A DNA stretch of 50,565 nt from Akkermansia sp. (GTDB taxonomy: Bacteria > Verrucomicrobiota > Verrucomicrobiia > Verrucomicrobiales > Akkermansiaceae), in assembly GCA_017435365.1 (NCBI GenBank), contig JAFSFD010000034.1:1-50565 (forward strand), in the 5' to 3' direction. Below the pieces are notes generated by a model, which searched no databases, was not told where the DNA came from, and saw only the letters and a list, made by a program, of their open reading frames with translations. The position numbers and the translations under genes were made by a program. Below, in pieces: positions 1 to 7,574 of this stretch (positions within the stretch are counted from its first letter, which is position 1; the number at the start of each line of letters is the position of its first letter).

Positions 1-2
1 CT

Positions 3-119
3 CAAATAGGCCTTTTTACGCGAATTATTTCGAAAGTGACTCTATTCACCATGCTACAATACATCAACCTCATGAATAACCAGCCGTTGAATCAAATGCG
101 CTATACTTTGTCCGCTTGA
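3..119 (+). CDS. C-terminal fragment of an unidentified gene, possibly a transposase
   Basis: An open frame enters from the left edge and ends at TGA 117-119, giving about 38 residues. The fragment is hydrophobic and basic and includes FTRIISKVTLFTMLQYINL. Its style recalls the last helix of IS982/IS4-type transposases, but this is an impression from composition and not a motif match. Its place at the edge of an accessory island would suit an insertion sequence. It could equally be an open frame with no function. The rest of the gene lies outside the window. Confidence 0.3.
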   Translation, partial: QIGLFTRIISKVTLFTMLQYINLMNNQPLNQMRYTLSA

Positions 120-122
120 AAT

Positions 123-479
123 TTAATTATTCCAACGCGTGTGAAATTTATGCTGAGCATAGGCGTCCAATATTTCTTTCTCGCTGTAGGGACCATCTGG
201 GAATCTACCTGGTTCAAAGACGTAGTATTCCCCCAAGGGCGGACTTGGTGCCGTTATCTGTCTGGAAGTGGGAGTCTCAGGCAGAGGCGGTGGGGTGAGG
301 GACCGGGGGGGCTGCCGGACATCAAAAAAATGATTTATCGGCAACCACTCACTGGCTCCTTCGTGCCAGGCTAATGTACCCTCGGGATACATGCCATGTT
401 CGAAGGCTCGCTTCACCATGGCCTCATCGTAAGGCCCATGGGGGGATTCCCCCGGTTCGGCTATGTGGAATTGCTTCAT
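123..479 (-). CDS. Small protein with two GYF_2-type domains, the second truncated
   Basis: The protein has 118 residues from ATG 479. Residues about 5-45 contain GPYDEAMVKRAFEHG and later LAWHEGASEWLPI, the pattern of the bacterial GYF_2 domain (GPY near the start, W.EG...W at the end). A proline-rich linker follows (PPRSLTPPPLPETP). A second GYF_2 start (YYVFEPGRFPDGPYSEKEI) then stops after about 35 residues, before the W.EG..W part. The second domain therefore looks truncated by a stop or a deletion. GYF_2 domains are usually peptide-binding modules on membrane proteins. A TTG start at 494 is possible, but no ribosome-binding site supports it. The function is unknown. Confidence 0.55.
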   Translation of the reverse strand: MKQFHIAEPGESPHGPYDEAMVKRAFEHGMYPEGTLAWHEGASEWLPINHFFDVRQPPRSLTPPPLPETPTSRQITAPSPPLGEYYVFEPGRFPDGPYSEKEILDAYAQHKFHTRWNN

Positions 480-637
480 GGCGATTTGGTGCAAATTGTC
501 GCTTTGCTGCTAATTGTTTTTGAAGAAAGCGTATAGTATATGGGCGATTATAACAGCGGCCACCCACATGAAGGTTTTGAGAAGTACGGGTAGTTTGTAA
601 CTGGAATGAATGTGCCTAACATGATGATGATTAGTTA

Positions 638-1825
638 TTATGTGGTTGCCCTGTTAATCAGCTGCTCAATGTCTTCCTGCTGCTTATTCAGCATAGCGGT
701 GATATCGTCTTTTGCGTCTACAGGAAGCGTTGCCGCAGGGAGTTCCGGCGCCATGGAGTTCAGAAGAGAGGAGAGGGCTTCCATGGAAGAGGCCAGATGC
801 CCCCGAATTTCAGATGCCTGTTTTGCGGTCAATTCCTCAATGGTGCGCTGGCAGGTGGCATATGCTTCCCATGCCTCGCGGAATGAGGGCGATTCCATGC
901 TGGATTCCAATGTGACACGGAAGATGCCGGGCTTATATTCATGCACCTTTGCCTCTCCGGAAATGATGGATTTACAAAGCTCATGGAAGCAGAAGCCGGC
1001 AGCCAGCCCAAGTGAAAGGAAGGGGGAAATGGCTCCTGCACCACCCAGAATGGCAGCTCTCGTGCCGGTGAAGATTGCCTTGCGGATTCGCTCCTCAGCC
1101 GGGCGATTGCGCCAGAGCAGCAGGGAGACTCCCAGGCCCAGCAGGGAACCGCCTAGCGCTGCCCCGAAGAATTCTTCAATTGTGACTGTAAGTGCGTCGT
1201 AAGTGGTGATTATGCCTGCCGTGACGTTTTCAAATCCCGCAGCTATCAGCAAAGGGTTGAACGTTTTGAAGCCTGCATAGATTTCGAGACCGCCCTCAAC
1301 ATAGGTGTCGAAGAAACTCCAACCATTCAGCGAGCCGCCATTCAGAGCCATAAGTAAATCTGTGTGACTTTCTGAAACAGCCATGATGCCAACGGTGCCA
1401 TCTGCGATATTCAGGCACATGTAGCCTTTATTTATTCCACAATCGGCCAGAATTTGTCCGATTCCGTTGGCTGAGAAACCAGGGATGGGTATGCCGGCTT
1501 TGGTGGGAAAATCAGTAAATAGTATGTGGCCTGCGCGATGGAGTGCAGCTTCAGGATCTGAAACCAGTTTGGGAACAACATCGGTCAGAAGGTCATGCCC
1601 ATCTTTCCATCTGTGCCATTGCCCCTTTAATTCATCCGCCACGGTGTCTTTGGCTAAATCCGGGAAGAGTGAATCCACATATTTCCGAAGCACCTTAGCA
1701 TCCAAGGTTCCATACCAATATCGACCAGCGATACCCGCAGCCTTTATCGCAATTTGGTCTAAGGAAAAGGTGTCCATATGCAGCGTAGTGAGCGGGTGCC
1801 CGGTTGAGCACCCGCTGATAAGCAT
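638..1825 (-). CDS. Hypothetical membrane protein, coupled to the gene upstream
   Basis: The protein has 395 residues. Two hydrophobic stretches lie near residues 225-245 (FFGAALGGSLLGLGVSLLLW) and 262-290, and the last 90 residues are helical and charged. I do not recognise a family. Its ATG overlaps the stop of the upstream gene as TAATG, which suggests translational coupling and supports the 1825 start. A later ATG at about 1777 is possible and would remove a short LISGC sequence. With the 1825-2391 product it forms a two-gene membrane unit inside the island, perhaps a defence or conflict cassette, although nothing in the sequence proves that. Confidence 0.6.
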   Translation of the reverse strand: MLISGCSTGHPLTTLHMDTFSLDQIAIKAAGIAGRYWYGTLDAKVLRKYVDSLFPDLAKDTVADELKGQWHRWKDGHDLLTDVVPKLVSDPEAALHRAGHILFTDFPTKAGIPIPGFSANGIGQILADCGINKGYMCLNIADGTVGIMAVSESHTDLLMALNGGSLNGWSFFDTYVEGGLEIYAGFKTFNPLLIAAGFENVTAGIITTYDALTVTIEEFFGAALGGSLLGLGVSLLLWRNRPAEERIRKAIFTGTRAAILGGAGAISPFLSLGLAAGFCFHELCKSIISGEAKVHEYKPGIFRVTLESSMESPSFREAWEAYATCQRTIEELTAKQASEIRGHLASSMEALSSLLNSMAPELPAATLPVDAKDDITAMLNKQQEDIEQLINRATT

Positions 1826-2391
1826 TATTTTTGCTCAAAATCACGAACTTCCCAGAGTTCTGCTATGGTTTTTCTGAGAGTTTCCCGCAATGTTGCTTCA
1901 GCTTTGTCAGATAAATCTGTCGGATTTTTTGCAGCATAAGCAAAGTACGCGGCGATGCCGATCAAGCCAAGGCCTCCAACTACGAGTACTATAGGACCGA
2001 AAACCGCGCCTCCTACGAAGAACGCTACTACGGTTTCCAAAACAGTTGCAGTCCATCCCAGTGCTATGGCAACGCCTGAAAGAATTGCGGCGATACCAGC
2101 CATTCCGGCAAGCAGTGATTTTGCTGTTTTAATGTGTATAATCCTTATCCTTGCGCTGGGAGACACAACTGCTAGGGCTAAATGGCAGGCTGCTTCGACA
2201 GGCTTGGGAACCTCCGTCGTTTGCATATATTCACAGTAAGATTGTTTTACCGCGTCGCAGAGATCGTTAAAGTCTGTGTAGTTAAGGTATTGTTTCTCCA
2301 CTGGCTTTTGGGCCAGAATTTGATGCTTCTTTACAGTGATGATTTGGTTCATCTTTGTTTGAAGTTCGGTTAGCGATTTTGGCTTTTCCAT
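1825..2391 (-). CDS. Hypothetical protein with two membrane segments
   Basis: The protein has 188 residues from ATG 2391. It is preceded by AAAGGA at a good distance, one of the clearer ribosome-binding sites in the window, so the longer upstream frame is not used. The N-terminal 90 residues are soluble and helical (MEKPKSLTELQTKMNQI). Two membrane segments follow: SLLAGMAGIAAILSGVAIAL, and a second around FFVGGAVFGPIVLVVGGLGL. The C-terminal tail is charged (TLRETLRKTIAEL). No known family is recognised. Its stop overlaps the next start (TAATG), so the two genes are probably co-translated. Confidence 0.65.
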   Translation of the reverse strand: MEKPKSLTELQTKMNQIITVKKHQILAQKPVEKQYLNYTDFNDLCDAVKQSYCEYMQTTEVPKPVEAACHLALAVVSPSARIRIIHIKTAKSLLAGMAGIAAILSGVAIALGWTATVLETVVAFFVGGAVFGPIVLVVGGLGLIGIAAYFAYAAKNPTDLSDKAEATLRETLRKTIAELWEVRDFEQK

Positions 2392-2435
2392 AGTGGTGTC
2401 CTTTCTAGATGTGTGTGTTAGTGGGGAAAAGGGGC

Positions 2436-2669
2436 TCATCCCGGGCAGCGGGTGGAATTGTGGCGCTGGCAGGGGACGGAGGGGAAGGTGGTGGATGGTT
2501 CCGGGGTGGTGGAGCAGGTGGTGTGGGTGGAGAATTCCCGGCTGCGGCGGTTGCAGATGCCGAAGAGGATGCCTTGGAGCACATCCTGCGGGTCGAGGTT
2601 GAGCGCGCTGGCCAGGGCGCATACGGTGCGTCCTGCTGGGGAATCAGTGGATATCTCGATGGTTTTCAT
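2436..2669 (-). CDS. Small hypothetical protein, divergent from the Xre regulator
   Basis: The protein has 77 residues. Its first 45 look like a real folded segment (MKTIEISTDSPAGRTVCALA, then LNLDPQDVLQGILFG). The tail is rich in Ser, Thr and Pro. The gene starts about 20 bp from a cluster of palindromes that separates it from the Xre-type gene on the other strand, so it may be the first gene of an operon repressed by that regulator, reading on into 1825-2391. No Shine-Dalgarno is visible. It could be the antitoxin-like or accessory member of a small regulated cassette, but the family is not recognised. Confidence 0.45.
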   Translation of the reverse strand: MKTIEISTDSPAGRTVCALASALNLDPQDVLQGILFGICNRRSREFSTHTTCSTTPEPSTTFPSVPCQRHNSTRCPG

Positions 2670-2688
2670 CGCGCGTGAGGGTACTTGT

Positions 2689-2737
2689 GTATAGTATTAT
2701 ACAGCCTGTATGTTGGATTATGATGCAAACTATACAG
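2689..2737. promoter_or_regulatory. Operator-like palindromes in a divergent promoter region
   Basis: Two overlapping palindromes occur: GTATAGTATTATAC at 2689-2702 (arms GTATA/TATAC) and ATACAGCCTGTAT at 2699-2711 (a perfect 13-mer). A half-site TATACAG lies at 2731-2737. They sit between the divergent small gene (start 2669) and the Xre regulator (start 2833), where an autoregulating Xre dimer would bind. The assignment to this regulator is inference. Confidence 0.5.
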
Positions 2738-2832
2738 AGTGTCAAGGTGGAAATGAATTTGTTAGGAGCAAATCGCACTTTTGGTAGCATTTCCTTCTTG
2801 ATATTGGGCATGAGCTTGCTTAGAATGAGTGC

Positions 2833-3138
2833 ATGTGCGACAGTCAGGAGCTTCAGGAGTGGATGCGTGAGCGTGGTATCAGCCAGACCGTGCTCGCGAA
2901 GCGACTGCAATGCACCCGGAGCACCATAAACCGCATCCTGAACGGCAAGAGTAAGCCCAGCCCCATGCTGAAGGCCCGCATCCGGGAGCTGATGGAGGAG
3001 GGGGAGGGTACCATTACCGCCGTGGTGCCGGATGAGATGGAGGCCATGCTGCGCCAGTGGGCGGAGGAGGCGCACCTGAGCATTCAGCAGCTGCTGGATG
3101 ATCTGCTGGCCAGGCTGCCCAAGGCCGGGCAGAAGTGA
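2833..3138 (+). CDS. Xre-family helix-turn-helix regulator
   Basis: The protein has 101 residues. Residues about 5-45 form an HTH_3 domain: LQEWMRERGISQTVLAKRL, then CTRSTINRILNGKSKPSP, with the expected Q..LA.......TI..ILNG pattern. The C-terminal half is a short helical region (MEAMLRQWAEEAHLSIQQLL) that may dimerise. It is transcribed away from the small gene at 2669, with operator-like palindromes between them, so it probably represses its own divergent promoter. It lies within the integrase-bearing island and may control island genes. Confidence 0.8.
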   Translation: MCDSQELQEWMRERGISQTVLAKRLQCTRSTINRILNGKSKPSPMLKARIRELMEEGEGTITAVVPDEMEAMLRQWAEEAHLSIQQLLDDLLARLPKAGQK

Positions 3139-3182
3139 AGACTTTCTGCCTATTTCCTTCGGAGTGGTAGGATATTAATATG

Positions 3183-3213
3183 TGGCACCGTTCTTACGTG
3201 GAGCGGTGCTTTA
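3183..3213 (+). terminator. Hairpin terminator after the Xre gene
   Basis: GGCACCG and CGGTGC arms surround a loop of about 13 nt and are followed by TTTATTTTTTTG. This is a typical intrinsic terminator for the upstream + strand gene. Confidence 0.65.
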
Positions 3214-3361
3214 TTTTTTTGTAAATAAATGTGATTTCAGGTAGATTTTTCTTGCGTGAAGCACTATAGTGCGATATAATGTAACAGCCGTTGTTTCAAT
3301 AAGGAAAGAGCGGATGGAGATAAAGGCGAAAGCCAAACTAAACCAATAGAAATACAACATA

Positions 3362-3778
3362 ATGGCAAAGCTAAGTAGCAAAACAAATGAGGTGCCGGCC
3401 GCGAATTCCGTGGCTGGACAGGTGTGCATTCTGAGCGCGGAGCAGCTGGAAGCTTTCAAGACGGGCTTGCTGGCTGATGTCCGGGTTCAGGTGCAGGATG
3501 TGCTGGATGGAATCCGAGGTTCTGATATGAATCGGCAGCGTTATGGAACAGCGAGCCAGATTGGGCAGATGATGGGGGTTACTAAGGCTACGGTAAACCG
3601 GGTGCTGGCTGGTATGCCGAGTATTCATTTCATTCAGACTGAAGATTATATGGGGCGTAAGGGAGATAAGCACTATGATGTGGATGAGTTCTTCAACGCC
3701 TTCCTGTACCAGGACAACAGGAATGGCAATGGTGTGCAGACCATCAAGGTTGACAAGAAGGCAAAAGCCCGGGTGTGA
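3362..3778 (+). CDS. Putative DNA-binding island protein
   Basis: The protein has 138 residues. Its middle (about 62-90) reads YGTASQIGQMMGVTKATVNR, the shape of a helix-turn-helix with a recognition helix TKATVNRVL, and it is followed by HYDVDEFFNAFL. That order resembles small excisionase or plasmid/prophage regulators that carry one winged-helix-like domain. The N-terminus is probably disordered. No neighbour gives a function. Within an integrase island the simplest guess is an excision or copy-control factor, but this is inference. Confidence 0.5.
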   Translation: MAKLSSKTNEVPAANSVAGQVCILSAEQLEAFKTGLLADVRVQVQDVLDGIRGSDMNRQRYGTASQIGQMMGVTKATVNRVLAGMPSIHFIQTEDYMGRKGDKHYDVDEFFNAFLYQDNRNGNGVQTIKVDKKAKARV

Positions 3779-4894
3779 TGTAGGGCTTATCTGGTGATTC
3801 AGGCTCAGATTGTAAGGGCGTGTCAGCAGGCCCGGGGATGAGCTGCAAGATTTAATAGTGACGGGCCGTGTTCCTGAGAACATGGCCCGTCGTGTTGCTG
3901 GTGGGTTGTGAAGATGTCGAGAGCCGGGAATATGAGCCTGAAAACAAAAAACGATTTAAATGGGCCTAGAAATGGCGTTTGTAGGCATGGATGGTAAAAG
4001 TATCCAGAAAAGAAAACAAACGCGTTTTAGGGGTATTCTGGTGCTTTTATGGGGTGAGTGTGGCGTGATGTTGCCGGGGCGAATGTGAAGAGTGGGGGTT
4101 ATTAAGCTAAGTTTTAATTTATTCATAGGCTTTATACGCGCGAGTAAAAACGCGCATGCGCGCACCCCGGTGCGCGCCCGCGTTCTTTCTTGGAGCCCTT
4201 TATAATGTGAAAGAAAATTATGTAATAATTTTCGATCTCTACCTTACGAAGTAAGGTAGAGTTCACATACCTTCCTTTATGAAATAAAGGGAGGTGTCTT
4301 CGCGCGGGGGCGTGTAGGCGCTACGCGCGAGGGTTGTGTTTTGCTTAACGCGTTGGGTTACAAAGGATTAGGGAAAATGGATTTTTGTAACATCAATGCC
4401 GTTAAAGAGTTACGAAATTGAGCTTTTTTGGGCGTAGAAGTGTGAGGTTGGCTGATTGACATCCCGGCAATGTATTGATTATGCGTAAAATAGCGGAACC
4501 GATGTCCATTTTGGTGCCGCTTTTTTGTCCGCTGGTTCCGGTCGCGTTACTCGTTGCGGGGCTTTTTCAGTAAAAATCGCTCTTTTTTGGCCATTTTCAT
4601 CCCGGATATGGTGGGTCCAATGTGCTGCCAGCGCTGCGATTATAGCGGGAAAATGGTGTTCTCGTGCTAAAAAAACATCTTCTGGGAGGCTTTTTTTGTC
4701 CTTCGCGGTGCATTCGGCAATCGTTGCGGGGCGATTGGGGGCTGCGCTTTTGCTGTTTGGCAGGGAGTAAATGGCATTTTTCTATCAATGAATGGTCTGC
4801 ACTGGGTGATTCTGGGCAGTTTTTCCACTTGCCCGGGTGGTATGCGCAATAATTTGCCCTATTTACACAAAAAAACGCATTTACGTAGAAAGTC
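3779..4894. other. 1.1-kb stretch without a convincing gene; hairpin-rich
   Basis: No open frame here has a domain-like composition or a ribosome-binding site. The block is AT-rich with GCGC-rich islands. It holds a GC hairpin near 4155-4178 (GCGCGCACC...GGTGCGCGC), two adjacent perfect hairpins with GAA loops at 4237-4295, and further GCGC-rich palindromic sequence to about 4335. Possible roles are an origin or recombination site of the element, or a structured RNA. Confidence 0.5.
4237..4295. repeat. Twin stem-loops with identical GAA loops
   Basis: The first stem-loop is CTCTACCTTAC-GAA-GTAAGGTAGAG (4237-4261, 11 bp perfect). The second is ACCTTCCTTTAT-GAA-ATAAAGGGAGGT (4269-4295, 12 bp with one G-U pair). 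They are separated by 7 nt. Neither is followed by a T-run, so neither is an ordinary terminator. Confidence 0.75.
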
Positions 4895-4996
4895 TTAGTG
4901 CCATTGCCGCTTTCCTTCGATGATGCGCTTCGAGATGAGCTGGACGGCGATTTGAATCAGGTTCTTTATTATGATATTTCTGGTGACTGTTATCAT
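4895..4996 (-). CDS. 33-residue basic peptide
   Basis: A short frame starts at ATG 4996, with GAGAGA just upstream. It encodes MITVTRNIIIKNLIQIAVQL and continues with KRIIEGKRQW. It is amphipathic or hydrophobic with a basic tail and could be a small membrane peptide. It lies just downstream of the 5066-5329 gene on the same strand. Such a short frame may be fortuitous. Confidence 0.3.
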   Translation of the reverse strand: MITVTRNIIIKNLIQIAVQLISKRIIEGKRQWH

Positions 4997-5065
4997 GGTT
5001 CTCTCTGCGGTTAGTAATATTCATCTTCATGTTCCGGGGAATGGAGGCTGTTGGTATCCCGGCGC

Positions 5066-5329
5066 TCAGTGAGTTCGTGTTCCAGCCAGCGCAGGAACAC
5101 CAGACTTGCGGTGATGATGAGTTTTGCTGCGATTCGTTTCATTGTTGGGTTCGGGGGTGACGCTGCGCTGGGGATTCCCAGCCAGCCGGTTCAGTTCCTG
5201 GGCAATGGTTTCGGCACCACAGCGGTACATGGTTACTGCCAGGAGGGTGGAGCCACGCCGGACACACCAGTGTTTCCTGCCGGTGTGATCGGAATGGTAC
5301 TGTTCTGCGGTGTATGTGTTGGTTTTCAT
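5066..5329 (-). CDS. Hypothetical small island protein
   Basis: The protein has 87 residues. The first 55 (starting MKTNTYTAEQYHSD and running through LLAVTMYRCGAETIAQELNR) look like a compact alpha-beta segment, and the tail is basic and low in complexity. The start lies about 20 bp after the integrase terminator. No family is recognised and no ribosome-binding site is visible. It may be an accessory protein of the integrated element. Confidence 0.4.
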   Translation of the reverse strand: MKTNTYTAEQYHSDHTGRKHWCVRRGSTLLAVTMYRCGAETIAQELNRLAGNPQRSVTPEPNNETNRSKTHHHRKSGVPALAGTRTH

Positions 5330-5346
5330 GGTCGTAGAATGAAAAT

Positions 5347-5374
5347 ACCCCGGCAGACACGATGCTGCCGGGGT
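5347..5374 (-). terminator. Terminator of the integrase gene
   Basis: A perfect 10-bp stem ACCCCGGCAG / CTGCCGGGGT has an 8-nt loop. Read on the minus strand it is followed by ATTTTC. It lies 26 bp after the integrase stop. Confidence 0.7.
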
Positions 5375-5399
5375 GTTGATTGCTTCTTGTATTACAGGG

Positions 5400-6596
5400 T
5401 TATGCCTGTTTTCTGTAATCTGGCCGATTGAGCCAGGGACATGCCTCTTCGGTATCGGCCATCAGCCATTTGTCAAAACTCTGGAAAGCCAGAGTTTTCT
5501 CCGATAATGAGGCATGGTAGTAATACTCCCCTTCCACGTCGCTATTGTCAGCATGGCCCACAATGGCCTTCACGAGGCGGCTGGGAATGCCGATGTTGTT
5601 CAGGCTGGATACCATGAACGAGCGCAGGGAATGGAAGCTGGTGAGCACTCCCTTGCGTTTTCTGCCGCCTTCAGGGGGTTCTGTCTGGCGGTACATTCTC
5701 AGGCTCTTGAGCAGGGTTGTAAACTCAGTTGATAGATGCCCGCGTCCGGTCTTGTATGTGTATGCCATGTGCGGGAATACATATTCTTCCCGTTCACCTG
5801 CTGCTGCCTTAATTTCCTTCAGTCGATTAAGCAAGGGCGGGAGAATCGGGTTTTCGATTTTCAGCCCGGTCTTATTGCTGCTGAAACGTATAATGCCGTT
5901 TTGCAGGTCAATACAGCTCCATTTCATTGTGGCAACATCTCCCAAGCGCTGTCCGCCGGAATAGATGCAGAATTTGACCATATCCTGCCACAAGGGCGGG
6001 AGCTTGGTAAACAGGGTGCGTATTTGTTCCCGGGTGAACGGTTCGTGGTGAACGGTATCAGCCTTGGGTAATTTCACACCTGCCCATGGAGAACGGGTGA
6101 GCAGACCATCTCGTATTGCTGTATTGAATACGCATGACAGATGCGCCCTGAATTTCTTCACGGTACCGGCGCTCATTGTTTTTGACTGGTCATCGATGAA
6201 TCTCTGGCACATGTCCCGGGTGATGCGGTCCAGTCGCTTGGCTGAATCTGCACCCAGATGTGAGAGAAATAAGTTATGTGCCCGTTTGGCATTGCTGACG
6301 TTCTGGAGGCCGCCAGCGGGCTTGAATGCAGTGATGTAGTCATGGGCTGAGGGGATGCGTACTCCTGACCCCGCGGCTTCTGATGCTGCTCTTAACGCGT
6401 CAATCTGCTTGTCGAGCATGGCGTCACCTCTTGCCAAAGCTTCGATTTTATCGGCCTGCTGGCGGGCCAGGTTTTCCAGCTGCCGGGCGGTGTATCCCTG
6501 CTGTTTGATTTTTACTCCTGTGGTTCGAATCATCTTCTTGCCATTAAGGTAGAAGATTGCCATCCATGTCTTTTTTCTTTTTACGATGCCTGCCAT
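5400..6596 (-). CDS. Tyrosine recombinase / phage-type integrase
   Basis: The protein has 398 residues. It has an N-terminal arm-binding region, a core-binding domain (about 80-180) and a C-terminal catalytic domain. The catalytic set is visible: R217 in GGQRLGDVA, K242 in SNKTGLK, H322 and R325 in FHSLRS, H348 in VGHAD, and the nucleophile among Y358-Y360 in EGEYYYH. It catalyses site-specific strand exchange between the element and the chromosome. The gene lies about 225 bp from the 3' end of tRNA-Leu(CAA) and reads away from it, the classic layout for an island integrated in a tRNA gene. Six 12-bp iterons between the gene and the tRNA may be its arm-type sites. The matching attachment site at the other end was not seen and probably lies left of this window. 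Confidence 0.93.
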   Translation of the reverse strand: MAGIVKRKKTWMAIFYLNGKKMIRTTGVKIKQQGYTARQLENLARQQADKIEALARGDAMLDKQIDALRAASEAAGSGVRIPSAHDYITAFKPAGGLQNVSNAKRAHNLFLSHLGADSAKRLDRITRDMCQRFIDDQSKTMSAGTVKKFRAHLSCVFNTAIRDGLLTRSPWAGVKLPKADTVHHEPFTREQIRTLFTKLPPLWQDMVKFCIYSGGQRLGDVATMKWSCIDLQNGIIRFSSNKTGLKIENPILPPLLNRLKEIKAAAGEREEYVFPHMAYTYKTGRGHLSTEFTTLLKSLRMYRQTEPPEGGRKRKGVLTSFHSLRSFMVSSLNNIGIPSRLVKAIVGHADNSDVEGEYYYHASLSEKTLAFQSFDKWLMADTEEACPWLNRPDYRKQA

Positions 6597-6654
6597 TGGC
6601 TTTTTTTTGTTCTATTGGTTGTGCTCCCGGAGCGAGAGTGAACATGCCGGAAAA

Positions 6655-6726
6655 GGGGTGCACCAAGGGGTGTACCAAGGGGTGTACCAAGGGGTGTACC
6701 AAGGGTACCCTAAAGGGGTGCACCAC
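6655..6726. repeat. Six tandem 12-bp units beside the integrase
   Basis: The unit is GGGGTGTACCAA. Units 1-4 are at 6655, 6667, 6679 and 6691, with unit 1 carrying one substitution. A degenerate unit follows at 6703 and a near-consensus unit at 6715. They lie between the integrase start and tRNA-Leu, where arm-type integrase sites are expected. Confidence 0.85.
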
Positions 6727-6777
6727 GCTATGTCGCGGTATGTTACACTATGTATGCTAAAACCCTTAAACGACAAT

Positions 6778-6804
6778 GACCCGCAGGCCTGAACCTGCGG
6801 GTCA
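6778..6804. terminator. Strong hairpin, probable terminator
   Basis: TGACCCGCAGG / CCTGCGGGTCA arms enclose a short loop and are followed on the + strand by TGTTACTGTTTTTT. It lies just beyond the 3' end of the minus-strand tRNA-Leu. Confidence 0.6.
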
Positions 6805-6822
6805 TGTTACTGTTTTTTAGCG

Positions 6823-6903
6823 TACCGGCTGTGGGACTCGAACCCACACTCTTAGGGGAACTCGATTTTGAGTCGAGCGCGTCTACCATTCCGCCAAGCC
6901 GGC
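6823..6903 (-). tRNA. tRNA-Leu (anticodon CAA)
   Basis: Read on the minus strand, the acceptor arms GCCGGCT / AGCCGGT pair (G1-U72 wobble) and the discriminator is A. The anticodon stem CTCGA/TCGAG holds loop CTCAAAA, giving CAA. A variable arm follows, then GTGGGTTCGAGTCCCAC as the T arm. The length is 81 nt and CCA is not encoded. It is the likely integration site of the adjacent island. Confidence 0.95.
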
Positions 6904-6993
6904 GCTTGTGGGGTGATGTGCGATGATTAAAACGTGAAATGCGCGGAGAGTCAAGATAAATTGAAGATTATGCCATGAAATTGCTGTGCGGCT

Positions 6994-7551
6994 TCAGTGC
7001 TGTAGTGGGATGTGGCAGTATAGCGTGGCTTTGTCGCCCGGGTGGGAGGATGCCAGAACGCCTTCCAGAACGATGGAGCTGCGGGTCCAGGTTTTTACGC
7101 TCCATGTGCAGCGCTCGTCCGTAGCGTTTTCGATTTTGTAATAAAGCTCTTCTGTTCCGGGCAGGAGACGGTAGATGCGGGCGCTGTTCTCCTTGCTGGC
7201 ATAGTTGTTGAACACAATAAGGTATTCCGGGGCTAGGGGGGACCAGGCATAGCCGAAATGACGGATTGAGGTGCCAAGCCGGGCCGGCCAGGAATCCCCA
7301 CGGTACAGCATGAGGTGTTTTTCCTCGCCATCTGCAGAGTTTTCGACTCGGAGCCGGGCGCAAGCCTCCGCCAGCGGATAGGATTCTCCGGTTTTCATCC
7401 AAGGGGTGTTGATGTGAGTCAGTCCGGGTGCGGCAGGGGCGGTGTAGTGGGCTGAGTATTCCGGTTGTATTATTGGCGTCTGCGGCGTGTGGCACGCCGG
7501 GAACAACGCCGCCAATAGGAATAAAAGCTCTTTCTGGAGATAATTATTCAC
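6994..7551 (-). CDS. Predicted lipoprotein of unknown function
   Basis: The protein has 185 residues and starts at GTG 7551, with AAGGA six bases upstream. The N-terminal signal ends in a lipobox (LLAALFPAC, Cys20), so a lipid anchor is expected. The mature part contains YLIVFNNYASKENSARIYRL and looks beta-rich, but the family is not recognised. The gene follows recQ on the same strand with a 23-bp gap and may be read from its promoter. Confidence 0.75.
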   Translation of the reverse strand: MNNYLQKELLFLLAALFPACHTPQTPIIQPEYSAHYTAPAAPGLTHINTPWMKTGESYPLAEACARLRVENSADGEEKHLMLYRGDSWPARLGTSIRHFGYAWSPLAPEYLIVFNNYASKENSARIYRLLPGTEELYYKIENATDERCTWSVKTWTRSSIVLEGVLASSHPGDKATLYCHIPLQH

Positions 7552-7574
7552 TGTTCCTTATTCATTATTCGCTT

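Noticed and set aside
4525..4770. Short overlapping frames on both strands in the island gap
   Set aside because: They are mutually antisense, Ser/Arg rich and without start signals.
1..6600. Second attachment site (copy of the tRNA-Leu 3' end) inside the window
   Set aside because: No copy of GTGGGACTCGAACCCAC or a close variant was seen by eye left of the tRNA.
6655..6726. CRISPR array
   Set aside because: The units are 12 bp and directly adjacent with no spacers.
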